Shown here: piece after piece, positions 43,199-51,746 of the stretch
How positions within the stretch are numbered: position 1 is the stretch's first letter
How the letters are laid out: each line of letters begins with the position of its first letter
From: DATBLE01 sp963791425
GTDB lineage: Bacteria; Actinomycetota; Thermoleophilia; Gaiellales; Gaiellaceae
DNA length: 64,000 bases
Direction of reading: 5' to 3'
Assembly: GCA_963791425.1 (NCBI GenBank)
Contig: CAWBSE010000004.1
Location: 372,001-436,000, forward strand
The notes under the pieces: generated by a model
Databases searched by the model: none
Told to the model about the DNA's origin: nothing
What the model saw: the letters and a program-made list of their open reading frames with translations, nothing else
Program-made: the position numbers and the translations under genes

Positions 43199-43231
43199 GG
43201 ACATGACAAGGGTCTGACCCCTGTCATGTCC
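43199..43231. repeat. Long perfect hairpin (REP-like palindrome or terminator)
   Basis: 10-bp arms GGACATGACA/TGTCATGTCC at 43199-43208 and 43222-43231 enclose a GGG/CCC extension and a 5-nt TCTGA loop. It lies 8 nt after the acyl-CoA dehydrogenase stop on the minus strand, so it may terminate that gene. No U-tract follows. The core GGGTCTGACCC resembles intergenic palindromes found dispersed in many high-GC genomes. Confidence 0.55.
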
Positions 43232-43238
43232 CAAACGG

Positions 43239-44381
43239 TCAGCTCGGGGGGAGGCCGAGGTGGCGGGCGATGACCATCCGCTGCACCTCGTTCGTTCCCT
43301 CGCCGATCTCGAGGATCTTCTGGTCGCGGTAGAGCCGCGAGATCGGGAACTCGTCCATGAAGCCGTAGCCGCCGTGGATCTGGAGGGCGATGTTCGCGGC
43401 GCGGTTGGACAGCAGGCCCGTGTAGAGCTTGGCCTGCGCGGCGGCGAGGGCGAACGGGCGGCCCTGGTCCTTCAGCCACGCGGCCCGGTAGACGAGCGCG
43501 CGGCCCGCCTCGATGTCGGTCGCCAGATCGGCGAGCTGGAACTGCACGGCCTGGAAAGCGGCGATCGGCTTGCCGAACTGCTTGCGCTCCAGCGAATACG
43601 CGTACGCGAGGTCGTACGCGCCCTGCGCAAGCCCGACGCCCATCGACGCGACCGAGATGCGCCCGCCGTCGAGGATCTCGAGGAACTGCTTGAACCCCTC
43701 GCCGCGCGGGCCGAGCAGGTTGCCGTCGGGCACGGCGCACCCGGCGAACGACAGCTCCCGCGTGTCCGACGCGTGCCAGCCGAGCTTGTGCATCGGCCCC
43801 GAGATCTCGTAGCCCGGGGTGCCGTTCGGGACGATCAGGTTCGACACCTCGCCATCGCCCGTGCGCGCCGTGATCGTCACGCAGGCGCTGATGTCCGTAC
43901 CGGCGTTGGTGATGAACATCTTCGCGCCGTCGATCACCCATTGTCCGTCGCGGAGCTCAGCGGTGGTGCTCGTCGACCCCGCGTCGGAGCCTGCTCCCGG
44001 CTCGGTCAACCCGAACGCCGCCAGCCGGCGGCCGGAAGCCAGATCGGGCAGCCACTCGGCCTTCTGCTCCTCGGTGCCGAACAGGTAGATCGGCATCGTC
44101 CCGAGCGAGGTGTGGGCGGCGACCGTGATCGCCACCGACGAGTCGATCCGCGTCAGCTCCTCGATCGCGATCGCGTACGAGAGCGTGTCGCCTCCGCCTC
44201 CGCCGTACTGCTCCGGGATCGGGATCCCCATCAGCCCCAGCTCGGCCATCTCCGACACGAGCTCGTACGGGAAGCGGCTCTCGCGGTCGAGTTCCTCGGC
44301 GACCGGCGCGACCTTCTCGACCGCGAACGCGCGAACGGTGTCGCGGATCAGCTGCTGTTCGGGCGAGAGGTCGAAGTTCAT
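43239..44381 (-). CDS. Acyl-CoA dehydrogenase
   Basis: This 380-residue enzyme starts MNFDLSPEQQLIRDTVRAFA and carries AAFGLTEPGAGSD, MFITNAGT, the substrate loop and QIHGGYGFMDEFPISRLYRD, with catalytic Glu in GEGTNEVQR. It is close to the short-chain/branched-chain group. Neighbouring liu-type genes make a branched-chain acyl-CoA substrate attractive. The Glu at this position is unlike isovaleryl-CoA dehydrogenase, which carries its base elsewhere. The ATG overlaps the pepA stop (ATGA). Confidence 0.9.
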   Translation of the reverse strand: MNFDLSPEQQLIRDTVRAFAVEKVAPVAEELDRESRFPYELVSEMAELGLMGIPIPEQYGGGGGDTLSYAIAIEELTRIDSSVAITVAAHTSLGTMPIYLFGTEEQKAEWLPDLASGRRLAAFGLTEPGAGSDAGSTSTTAELRDGQWVIDGAKMFITNAGTDISACVTITARTGDGEVSNLIVPNGTPGYEISGPMHKLGWHASDTRELSFAGCAVPDGNLLGPRGEGFKQFLEILDGGRISVASMGVGLAQGAYDLAYAYSLERKQFGKPIAAFQAVQFQLADLATDIEAGRALVYRAAWLKDQGRPFALAAAQAKLYTGLLSNRAANIALQIHGGYGFMDEFPISRLYRDQKILEIGEGTNEVQRMVIARHLGLPPS

Positions 44382-45821
44382 TCGGCGAGACGACCGGCCA
44401 GTTCGGCTATCAGCCGTACACCGTAGCCGGTGCCCCCCTGCTGCGACAGGTAGTCCCCGCGCGAGCGCCGGATGAACGCCGGGCCGGCGAGGTCGATGTG
44501 CGCCCAGGGGCCGTCGCCCGTGAACTCGCGCAGGAACTCCGCGGCGAGCGACGGCGAGCCTTCGCGGAGGATCGAGTGGTTCTTGATGTCGGCGAAGTTC
44601 GAGTTGACGTACCGCCGGTAGCGGCGGTGCAGCGGCATCGGCCAGAGGTGGTCGCCGGCCGCGTTCGCCGCGTCGAGGATTCGGCGGGACCAGCCGTCGT
44701 CGTTGGAGTACACGCCGGCGTAGAGGTCGCCCATCGCGAGCACGATCGCCCCGGTCAGGGTCGCCATATCGATGAGATGCGTGGCACCCTGCCCGCGCGC
44801 GTACGACAGCGCGTCGGCGAGCACGAGCCTGCCCTCGCAGTCGGTGTTGATCACCTCGATCGTCTTGCCGTTCATCGCGGTGAGGATGTCGCCGGGCCGG
44901 AACGCGCCGCCGCCGGGCATGTTCTCGGTCGACGCGACGACGGCCAGCACCCGGATCGGAAGTCCCAGCTCGGCGATCGCGCCCATGCCTTCGATCACGG
45001 CAGCGCCGCCGGCCATATCGGCCTTCATATCCTCGAGATAGTCGGAGGGCTTGATCGAGAGGCCGCCGCTGTCGAAGGTGATCGCCTTGCCGACCAGCCC
45101 GAGGACGAAGTCGTCGCGTGCACCCGGAGGGTCGTAGCGGAGGACGATCAGCCGCGGCTCGTTGTGCGAGCCCTGTGCGACCGCGGCGAACGCGCCCATC
45201 CCCATCGCCTCGATCTGCGCGCGGTCGAACGCCTCGTAGGAAAGCGCGGGCGAGCCCTCGGCGATCTCGGCGGCGCGGTCGGCGAGACGCTCCGGGGTGA
45301 GGTCGTTCGGCGGCCGGTTGGCGAGATTCCGGGCGCGGGCTGCCCACTGCGCAACGCGTTCCGTGCGTTGCGCCAGCTGTAGCGTCTCGTCGTCTGCTCC
45401 CACCAGGATCAGGCGCTCGATCTGCTTCGGGCTTCGGCACGTTCGTCTTCCAGGCGCCAGGGTCGTAGCCGCCGAAGACGAGCCCGTCCACCACTGCGCG
45501 CGCCTGCTCGGCGGCGCTCAGCCCGAGCGAGTCGTCGAGCACCCACGCGACCGTCCCCCCGAGCCCGAGGCGGGCCACGCCGCCCGCCGCATCGCGGATC
45601 GAGTCGGAGTCGAGCTGGTCGCGGCGCCCGCCTCCGGCGGCGACGATGCGGCCCCGGTCGCCGTGCAGGACGCAGGTCGCGCCGGCGGTGCCTTTGATCT
45701 CGCCCCACTCGACGAGCTCCGCCAGCCGGGGATCGAGATCCGGCAGCCCCTCGACGGGGTCGAGGACCGTGAACGCCGTAAGGTCGGCTTCGACGTTCGC
45801 GGCGCTGGCGGCGATCTCCAT
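44378..45821 (-). CDS. pepA: Leucyl aminopeptidase (M17), interrupted by one apparent +1 frameshift
   Basis: The span is 1444 nt; removing one inserted base leaves 481 codons, normal for M17 aminopeptidase. The N-terminal half runs from ATG 45821 (MEIAASAANVEADLTAFTV) to VPKP at about 45430. The other frame continues as KQIERLILVGADDETLQ. The catalytic domain is complete: VGKAITFDSGGLSIKP metal/Lys site and the signature NTDCEGRLVLADAL. The enzyme removes N-terminal residues from peptides. The extra base lies at about 45427-45432. Confidence 0.85.
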
Positions 45822-45842
45822 GGCGGGGCGATGCTATCCCGA

Positions 45843-45848
45843 TACGCT
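45843..45848 (+). promoter_or_regulatory. Leaderless -10 box of the Fsr-type MFS gene
   Basis: TACGCT ends 6 nt before the GTG at 45855. Confidence 0.45.
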
Positions 45849-45854
45849 GCGAGC

Positions 45855-47033
45855 GTGCGCGAGCAGATCGACAGGCGTGCGATGACGCTGCTCTCGACCG
45901 GTCACGCGTCCGTCGATTTCTCGGGCGGCGCGCTGCCTGCTCTGCTCCCGTTCCTGAAGACCGAGTTCCACCTCTCGTACACGCTCGTCGCAGTCCTGAT
46001 CCTGGCGTCGACGCTGTCGTCGTCGATCGTCCAGCCGCTTTTCGGACTGTGGTCCGACGCCCGCGGGGCGATCTGGCTTCTGCCGGTCGGCGTCGCCATC
46101 GCCGGGATCGGTATGGCGATCGCCGCCGACGCGCCGCAGTACTGGATCGTCGTCGTGTTCGTGGTCATCTCGGGTCTCGGAATTGCGGCCTACCACCCGG
46201 AGGGCTCGAAGTTCGCGGCCTATACGAGCGGACGAAAGCGGGCGAGCGGGATGTCGCTGTTCTCGGTCGGCGGGAACGTGGGGTACGGGCTCGGCGCACT
46301 GTTGGTGACGCCGATCGTGGTTGCGTTCGGCCTCCGCGGAGGCTGGCTGCTGATCGTCCCCGCCCTCGCGATCGCAGCTCTCCTCCTCGTCGGTACGCGC
46401 TACCTCCTGAGCTTCGTCCCCGCGGGCGAGGCCCGGGTCGCGAAGGCCGGTGAGAACGACCTGCGGTCGCTCGGCATCCTGCTGGCGGTGATCACGTTTC
46501 GGAGTCTCGCCTGGTTCGGCCTGATCACGTTCGTCCCGCTCTACGAGGTGTCGCTCGGCCACTCGAAGTCGTACGGCAACTACGTCTTTGCCGGGATGCT
46601 GCTGGTCGGCGCGATCGGCACCCTGGTCGCCGGCCCACTCGCCGACCGGGTCGGGCTGCGTACCGTGCTGATGGGCAGTCTCGCGGTCTGCACACCTCTG
46701 ATCCTCGTCTTCCTGCTGGTCGGCGGCATCCTCGGTGCGGTCGCCCTCGCGGGAGTCGGTGCAGCCGTCGTCGGTTCGTTCGGGATCACGATGGTGATGG
46801 CGCAGCAGTATCTCCCCGGAAATATCGGCATGGCGTCCGGTCTCGCGGTCGGCTTCGCGATCGGCCTGGGTGGCGTCGCAGCCGTCATCCTGGGCGCCGT
46901 GGCGGACTCGATCGACCTTCGAACGTCGTTGTTCGTCTCCGCCGGGGCGCCGCTCGTCGGGCTCGCGCTGGCGACGATGCTGCCCGCAACCGCGGAGCGC
47001 CGCCGCCTCGAGGCCGAGGTGGCGGTTTCGTAG
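45855..47033 (+). CDS. MFS transporter, fosmidomycin-resistance (Fsr) type
   Basis: This 392-residue protein with 12 predicted helices has the Fsr-family hallmarks GHASVDFSGGALPALLPFLK in helix 1 and AAYHPEGSKFAAYTSGRKRASGMSLFSVGGNVGYGLG. It is probably an efflux pump for small anionic compounds. It diverges from pepA with 33 bp between start codons. The GTG start is supported by the leaderless -10 box. Confidence 0.88.
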   Translation: MREQIDRRAMTLLSTGHASVDFSGGALPALLPFLKTEFHLSYTLVAVLILASTLSSSIVQPLFGLWSDARGAIWLLPVGVAIAGIGMAIAADAPQYWIVVVFVVISGLGIAAYHPEGSKFAAYTSGRKRASGMSLFSVGGNVGYGLGALLVTPIVVAFGLRGGWLLIVPALAIAALLLVGTRYLLSFVPAGEARVAKAGENDLRSLGILLAVITFRSLAWFGLITFVPLYEVSLGHSKSYGNYVFAGMLLVGAIGTLVAGPLADRVGLRTVLMGSLAVCTPLILVFLLVGGILGAVALAGVGAAVVGSFGITMVMAQQYLPGNIGMASGLAVGFAIGLGGVAAVILGAVADSIDLRTSLFVSAGAPLVGLALATMLPATAERRRLEAEVAVS

Positions 47034-47072
47034 TCAGATAGGCTCGACCGGCAAACCGAAAAGGAGCTTCCA

Positions 47073-47375
47073 GTGGCAGTCAGCGAATTCTTCGAGCAGC
47101 TTCCCGCCAAGGTCGACCCCGCCAAGACCGCGGGGATGAACAACTCCTACGTCTTCGACATCGAGGGCGCGGGCGTGTGGACGGTCAAGGTCGCCGACGG
47201 CGGCGTCACGGTCGAGGACGGCGATACCGGCGGCGACTGCACGATCTCGACCTCCTCCGAGGTGTTCGAGAAGATCCAGGCGGGCGAGCAGAACCCGACC
47301 GCCGCCTACATGTCCGGCAAGCTGAAGATCAAGGGCGACATGGGCGCGGCCATGAAGCTCCAGAAGCTGTTCTAG
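47073..47375 (+). CDS. SCP2 sterol-carrier-like lipid-binding protein
   Basis: This 100-residue single-domain SCP2 fold (GVWTVKVADGGVTVEDGDTGGDCTISTSSEVFEKI...AYMSGKLKIKGDMGAAMKL) should bind acyl-CoA or lipids in the cytoplasm. AAGGAGC lies 7 nt before the GTG start, one of the clearer leadered genes. It is convergent with the GNAT gene; the stops overlap by 4 bp. Confidence 0.9.
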   Translation: MAVSEFFEQLPAKVDPAKTAGMNNSYVFDIEGAGVWTVKVADGGVTVEDGDTGGDCTISTSSEVFEKIQAGEQNPTAAYMSGKLKIKGDMGAAMKLQKLF

Positions 47376-48223
47376 CCCGGCACGAACTCCACCATCGCCG
47401 ACTCGGCGACCCGCACGTACCCGATGCGCTCGTAGATCGCGTTCGACGTCGGGTTCGCGAGATCGGTGTAGAGGAAGACGAATGTGCGTCCTCCGTCGAG
47501 GAGGGTCTGCGAGAGCTCGGCGACGAGCGCGGTGGCGTAGCCGCGCCCTCGAGCCTCCGGGGGCGTGTAGACCGGCCCGACCCGAATCCCATTCGGGGTC
47601 GGCCCGCCCCATCCGGAAACCGACACGATCTCGCCGCCGTCCTCCCAGAGCAGGAAGCCGCCGTCGTCGCCGCCGAGCCGGTGCTCGACCATCGCGCGCG
47701 CCTCGGTCCGGCCTGGGTCGTTCTCCTCGAGGACCTCGACTCCGAACGCGTCCATCCAGTCGAGCAGCAGCTGCTCGTCGTCCTTCGTCCCCGCCCGGGA
47801 GACCCCCGGGGCAGGAGGAACCGGCTGGACGTGCTCGAGCGCGTAGACGCCCATGCCGCGCAAGATGTTCGGCTCGACGGCGTGCGCTGCCGACCACAAC
47901 CGCGTGAACGTGTCCACCTCCGGACGCACGCCGGTGATGCCGGGCAGTTCGCCGTCGATGCCGGTGGCAAGCGCTTCGAGTGCCGCGTCGTCGCGGGGGC
48001 GCGCGAGAATCAGGTTGTACGGCGGCGTCTGCATCGCCGCCGCGACCACCTCGCCGCCGTCGACGGCGAGCCAGAAGCGTTTCTCGCCGTACCGTGTGGG
48101 CGACGCGTGGATCGTCCCCGCCACGCCGAAGATCAGGTTGTGGCGCGCCTCGTCGGCGAGCAGCATTGGGCCGGCCTCCGCGAGGAACACGCCGGCGTCG
48201 TCGAGCAGCCGTACCTCGATCAC
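47372..48223 (-). CDS. GNAT-family N-acetyltransferase (two-domain size)
   Basis: This 283-residue protein has a clear C-terminal GNAT domain: VGPVYTPPEARGRGYATALVAELSQ (acetyl-CoA loop) and NPTSNAIYERIGYVRVAE. The N-terminal half (RHNLIFGVAGTIHASPTRYG) is probably a degenerate GNAT domain. Acceptor unknown. The GTG start lies in the liuD stop (GTGA), so it is expressed with the carboxylase subunit. Confidence 0.87.
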   Translation of the reverse strand: MIEVRLLDDAGVFLAEAGPMLLADEARHNLIFGVAGTIHASPTRYGEKRFWLAVDGGEVVAAAMQTPPYNLILARPRDDAALEALATGIDGELPGITGVRPEVDTFTRLWSAAHAVEPNILRGMGVYALEHVQPVPPAPGVSRAGTKDDEQLLLDWMDAFGVEVLEENDPGRTEARAMVEHRLGGDDGGFLLWEDGGEIVSVSGWGGPTPNGIRVGPVYTPPEARGRGYATALVAELSQTLLDGGRTFVFLYTDLANPTSNAIYERIGYVRVAESAMVEFVPG

Positions 48224-49830
48224 TCTTCGAGCTCCACGACGACGGTGCCGCCGGCGACGCGGTCACCTTCGGCGACATGGACCGCGAGCACCACGCCCGC
48301 GTAGGGGGAGACGAGCGGCGTCTCCATCTTCATCGCCTCGAGCACGACGAGCGGTTCCCGCTGCTCGACCTGGTCGCCCGCCGAGACGAGCACCCGCAGG
48401 ACGGTGCCGGGCATCGGCGCGGTGATCGAGCTGTGCTCGGCGCCGGGCCCGTGCGCGTGCGCGGCCGCGTTCTCGTCGGGCGGCGAATGCGGGGGCGGCG
48501 CGGGCAGGTTGAGCCGGAACCCGCCGCGCCAGGGCGCGGGCGTGGGGCGGCGGGGCTCGGACATCGGCGGGTGCTCGGCGAGGAACGCGGTCGTCGTCTC
48601 GCCCGCGCGCAGCGCCGGATGCGCGACCAGCCAGCGCAGGAACGGCAGGTTGGTCGTCACGCCCCGGACATCGGTCTCGGCGAGGGCGACCGCGAGGCGG
48701 TCGAGCGCCCCGTCCCGCGTCCCGCCGTGGGCGACGAGCTTGGCGATCATCGGGTCGTAGGCGATCCCGACCTCGTCGCCCTCCTCGACGCCGGCGTCCA
48801 CGCGGACGCCCTCCGGGAGCCGCAGCCGGTCGATCCGGCCCGTCTGGGGGAGGAACGTGCGCGGGTCCTCCGCGTACAGCCGCACCTCGACGGCGTGCCC
48901 GCGCAGCGTGGGCGGGTCGGGAAGGGCGCCGCCGTCGGCCAGCTCGAGCTGCGCCGCGACGAGGTCGAGGCCCGTGACCAGCTCCGTCACCGGATGCTCG
49001 ACCTGGATCCGGCCGTTCAGCTCGAGGAAGAAGAAGTCGCGGCCGTCGAGCACGAACTCGGCCGTGCCCGCGCTGCGGTACGAGATCGCGCGCGCGAACG
49101 CGACCGCGGCATCGCTCATCGCCGTTCGCAACGCAGGGTCGAGGGCGGGGGAGGGCGATTCCTCCAGCACCTTCTGGTGGCGGCGCTGCACCGAGCACTC
49201 GCGCTCGCCCAGCGCGATCGCCCCGCCGCGGCCGTCGCCGAGCAGCTGGATCTCGACGTGGCGGGGGCGCTCGAGGAAGCGCTCGCAGAAGACCGTGTCG
49301 TCGCCGAAGGCCGCCTTCGCCTCTCGGCGGGCGGCGTCGAGCGCGTCGTCGAGCTCGGCCGCGGAGCGCACGACCCGCATGCCGCGGCCGCCGCCTCCTG
49401 CGGCGGCCTTGACGAGCAGCGGGAAGCCGAGCTCGGCCGGTTCGCCCGCCTCGAGCACCGGCACGCCCGCCGCGCGCGCTGCGCGCTTCGCGGCGAGCTT
49501 GTCGCCGCCGGCGCGGAGTGCCTCCGGCGACGGCCCGACGAACGTGAGCCCGGCCGCCTCGACCGCCTCCGCGAAGTCGGCATTCTCCGCAAGGAAGCCG
49601 TAGCCGGGGTGGATCGCGTCGGCGCCCGCCTGCCTCGCGGCGCGGATGTGCTCCTCGGAGTGGAGGTACGACGCGATCGGGACGGTCTCGCCCGCGACCC
49701 GCGTGTGCAGCGCCCCGGCATCGTCGGGTGCCGCAACTGCGACCGTGGTGATCCCGAGGTCGCGGCATGTGCGGAAGATCCGGACGGCGATCTCGCCCCG
49801 GTTCGCCACGAGCAGCTTCGAAACGGCCAC
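48220..49830 (-). CDS. liuD: Acyl-CoA carboxylase alpha subunit (biotin carboxylase plus BCCP; methylcrotonyl-CoA type by context)
   Basis: This 536-residue protein has biotin carboxylase residues 1 to about 445 (LLVANRGEIAVRIFRTCRDLGI, KAAAGGGGRGMRVV ATP loop, ELNGRIQVEHPVTE), a short Pro/His-rich linker, and a biotinyl domain whose Lys lies in LEAMKMET. It charges biotin with CO2 for the beta subunit. The BT domain of classical MCC alpha (about 650 residues) is missing. Genes for liuC and liuB lie upstream in the same orientation. GTG start with a leaderless-type TACAGT 6 nt upstream. Confidence 0.88.
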   Translation of the reverse strand: MAVSKLLVANRGEIAVRIFRTCRDLGITTVAVAAPDDAGALHTRVAGETVPIASYLHSEEHIRAARQAGADAIHPGYGFLAENADFAEAVEAAGLTFVGPSPEALRAGGDKLAAKRAARAAGVPVLEAGEPAELGFPLLVKAAAGGGGRGMRVVRSAAELDDALDAARREAKAAFGDDTVFCERFLERPRHVEIQLLGDGRGGAIALGERECSVQRRHQKVLEESPSPALDPALRTAMSDAAVAFARAISYRSAGTAEFVLDGRDFFFLELNGRIQVEHPVTELVTGLDLVAAQLELADGGALPDPPTLRGHAVEVRLYAEDPRTFLPQTGRIDRLRLPEGVRVDAGVEEGDEVGIAYDPMIAKLVAHGGTRDGALDRLAVALAETDVRGVTTNLPFLRWLVAHPALRAGETTTAFLAEHPPMSEPRRPTPAPWRGGFRLNLPAPPPHSPPDENAAAHAHGPGAEHSSITAPMPGTVLRVLVSAGDQVEQREPLVVLEAMKMETPLVSPYAGVVLAVHVAEGDRVAGGTVVVELEE

Positions 49831-49836
49831 CGCGGA

Positions 49837-49846
49837 ACTGTACGCT
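49837..49846. promoter_or_regulatory. Divergent promoter with overlapping -10 boxes
   Basis: On the minus strand TACAGT (49842-49837) ends 6 nt before the liuD GTG at 49830. On the plus strand TACGCT (49841-49846) ends 6 nt before the cupin ATG at 49853. The boxes share the TA at 49841-49842, and only 22 nt separate the start codons. Confidence 0.55.
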
Positions 49847-49852
49847 CGTTGC

Positions 49853-50155
49853 ATGGGCGGGCCGCTCAGAGGGCTCGAGAGCGAGGAGCTCAACGCGACA
49901 CTGCTCGAGTGGGGGCCGGGTGAGGGGCCGGCCGAGATGGTCAACTCGGAGCGTGATGTCCTGCTCTTCGTCCACGAGGGCTCGTTGACGCTGACGCTCG
50001 ACGGCGTCGAGCGCGAGCTCACCCCGGGCGACGTCGTGATCGTCGAGAAGGGGATGCGCCGGCGCTTCGTCGCCGGCCCGGGCGGCGTCCGCTACCTGAC
50101 CGCCCACCGGCGGCGCGGCGGCCTACAGATCGCAAGCCGACCGAAAGACTCCTAG
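49853..50155 (+). CDS. Small cupin protein
   Basis: This 100-residue single cupin barrel (DVLLFVHEGSLTLTLDGVERELTPGDVVIVEKGMRRRF) has few metal-binding His residues, so it is probably a small-molecule binder or a weak enzyme. It is leaderless by prediction and shares a promoter region with liuD. Its stop overlaps the liuC end convergently. It could be a sensor for the liu pathway, but there is no DNA-binding domain. Confidence 0.75.
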   Translation: MGGPLRGLESEELNATLLEWGPGEGPAEMVNSERDVLLFVHEGSLTLTLDGVERELTPGDVVIVEKGMRRRFVAGPGGVRYLTAHRRRGGLQIASRPKDS

Positions 50156-50892
50156 AGCCAGGAAGCGGGGCGCTTCTCGAGGAACGCCCGGAGCCCGTCC
50201 TGGCCTTCCTCGCCTGCCCGCCGCGTCGCCGCGCGCGCGAGCAGATCCTCGTCGTCGCCCGGCTCCAGCACGAGGCGCTTCGCCTCGCGCACGGCGGTCG
50301 GGCCGCCGGCGAGGATGTCGGCGACGACCCGCTCGACCGCAGCGTCGAGATCGGCAGCGACCTCGTCGACCAGGCCGATCCGGAACGCGGTGGAAGCGTC
50401 GAAGCGTTCGCCGGTGAGGAAGTAGCGGCGTGCGTGGTTCGGCCCGATCTTCGCCAGCACCATCGGCGAGATCACCGCCGGGATGATCCCGAGCCGCACC
50501 TCCGAGAACCCGAACACCGCGTCCTCGCCGGCGATCGCGATGTCCGTGCAGGCCGTCAGCCCGGAGCCGCCGCCGAGCGCGTACCCCTGGATGCGTGCGA
50601 CCACCGGGGCGGGGCAGCGGAAGATCGATTCCAGCATCCGGTACAGGCGCCGGTAGTCCTCGACGTTCTCGTCGTAGCTCAGCTCGACCGACGAGCGCTG
50701 CCACTCGACGTCGGCGCCGGCGCAGAAGCTCTGCCCCTCGCCCGCGAGCACGACGACGCGGGCGTCGCCGACGTCGGCGAACGCCTCGGCGAGCTCGCCG
50801 ATCAGCGAGGCGTCGAACGCGTTCCGCCGCTCCGGCCGCGCGAGCGTGACGCGGAGAACCGCGCCGTCACGCTCGACTCGCAACGCGGTCAT
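50152..50892 (-). CDS. liuC: Enoyl-CoA hydratase/isomerase (methylglutaconyl-CoA hydratase-like)
   Basis: This 246-residue crotonase has GQSFCAGADVEWQRSS (oxyanion loop), GGGSGLTACTDIAIA and FGFSEVRLGIIPAVISP, the latter typical of LiuC/methylglutaconyl-CoA hydratases. It would hydrate 3-methylglutaconyl-CoA in leucine breakdown, between liuB/liuD and a lyase not seen here. The ATG overlaps the stop of the preceding small gene (ATGA). Confidence 0.88.
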   Translation of the reverse strand: MTALRVERDGAVLRVTLARPERRNAFDASLIGELAEAFADVGDARVVVLAGEGQSFCAGADVEWQRSSVELSYDENVEDYRRLYRMLESIFRCPAPVVARIQGYALGGGSGLTACTDIAIAGEDAVFGFSEVRLGIIPAVISPMVLAKIGPNHARRYFLTGERFDASTAFRIGLVDEVAADLDAAVERVVADILAGGPTAVREAKRLVLEPGDDEDLLARAATRRAGEEGQDGLRAFLEKRPASWL

Positions 50893-51030
50893 GCGCCGCG
50901 GAGCTTCTCGATCAGCGCCTTGACCTCGCGCAGGACGTCGGCCTCTTCGTGGCCGAAGTCGTCGAGGTAGGCGTGCAGCGCGTTCTGGAGCAGCTGGAGT
51001 TCTTCGTCGGTGAGTTCGATGGTGTGCATG
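50889..51030 (-). pseudogene. Small acidic protein gene (46 codons) with one apparent +1 frameshift
   Basis: From ATG 51030 the frame reads MHTIELTDEE. After skipping one base in the run at about 50999-51003 it continues LQLLQNALHAYLDDFGHEEA and on to KLRGA, stopping as ATGA on the liuC start. The corrected length is exactly 47 codons. It would be a two-helix acidic protein of unknown role, coupled to liuC. Confidence 0.5.
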
Positions 51031-51059
51031 GGCGGAACTCTACGCCGCGACGGCTGGAT

Positions 51060-51650
51060 CGGGGCCCGCCGTGCAGCAGGCCCGTCTGGCGATCAGCAGA
51101 AGACCGGCGACGATAGAACGGCGCGTCCGTCGAACGCCGGTCGCTGCTCTGGGTGATCACGCGCACCTCCACCGTTGACTGCGGCAGCTGACCCTCGGTG
51201 ATCGTCCGCCTGCCGAGGGAGAGCGCCGTGGTCGGGCCGCCGAGCGGTCGCCTGGTAGCTGCAGCCGGTCACGTCCTGGTTGAAGACCACCTGGTAGGTA
51301 CCGGTCGCGATCTTCTGCGCGGACGCGGCGCCCTTGTTGCGCACAGGGTGCCGTTCTGGTCGACGACGCCCACAGGGCGGTCGCCGCCGCGCCTGCGGCG
51401 CCGGCCGGGCCTGCGGGGCCTGCGGGTCCTGCCGGGCCTGCGGAACCTGCGGGGCCTGCAGGGCCAGCCGGGCCTTTCGGTGGCGTCTTGAAGTCGATCG
51501 GCAGCAGCGAATGGTTGATCACTGCGTTCGTGCCGACGCTGTTCCTTGGGGCCAAAACCTTGACTGCGGCGATGCTCGTGCCGCCGAGCGCCAGTGTGAG
51601 CGCGGTGCACGCGATGATCATCGCGGGCGACGGACGCGGAATTCTTCTCA
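51060..51650 (-). pseudogene. Collagen-like secreted protein, multiply frameshifted
   Basis: AAGGAGGAGG lies 8 nt upstream of ATG 51650. The N-terminus MRRIPRPSPAMIIACTALTL is a signal/anchor. Then comes PPKGPAGPAG followed by about eight G-x-y collagen triplets. The expected C-terminal beta domain is split over other frames: VVDQNGTL, then KIATGTYQVVFNQDVTGCSY, then EVRVITQSSDRRSTDAPFY. At least three indels are needed (about 51365, 51347 and 51232). Its place inside the liu cluster suggests an insertion now decaying, or a badly resolved repeat. Confidence 0.6.
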
Positions 51651-51746
51651 TGACTAGTACCTCCTCCTTGATGGAGAGCCGATCGTAACGCTCGGACCAC
51701 TTCGGTGCGGGTTGTTTTCGAGAATTCCCCCGTTTGTGCCCCGTAG

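Noticed and set aside
43136..43234. N-terminal extension of the MBL-rhodanese protein
   Set aside because: The extension crosses the 43199-43231 hairpin and has no homology-like features; the MBL fold starts at MLLRQFVDEDLG.
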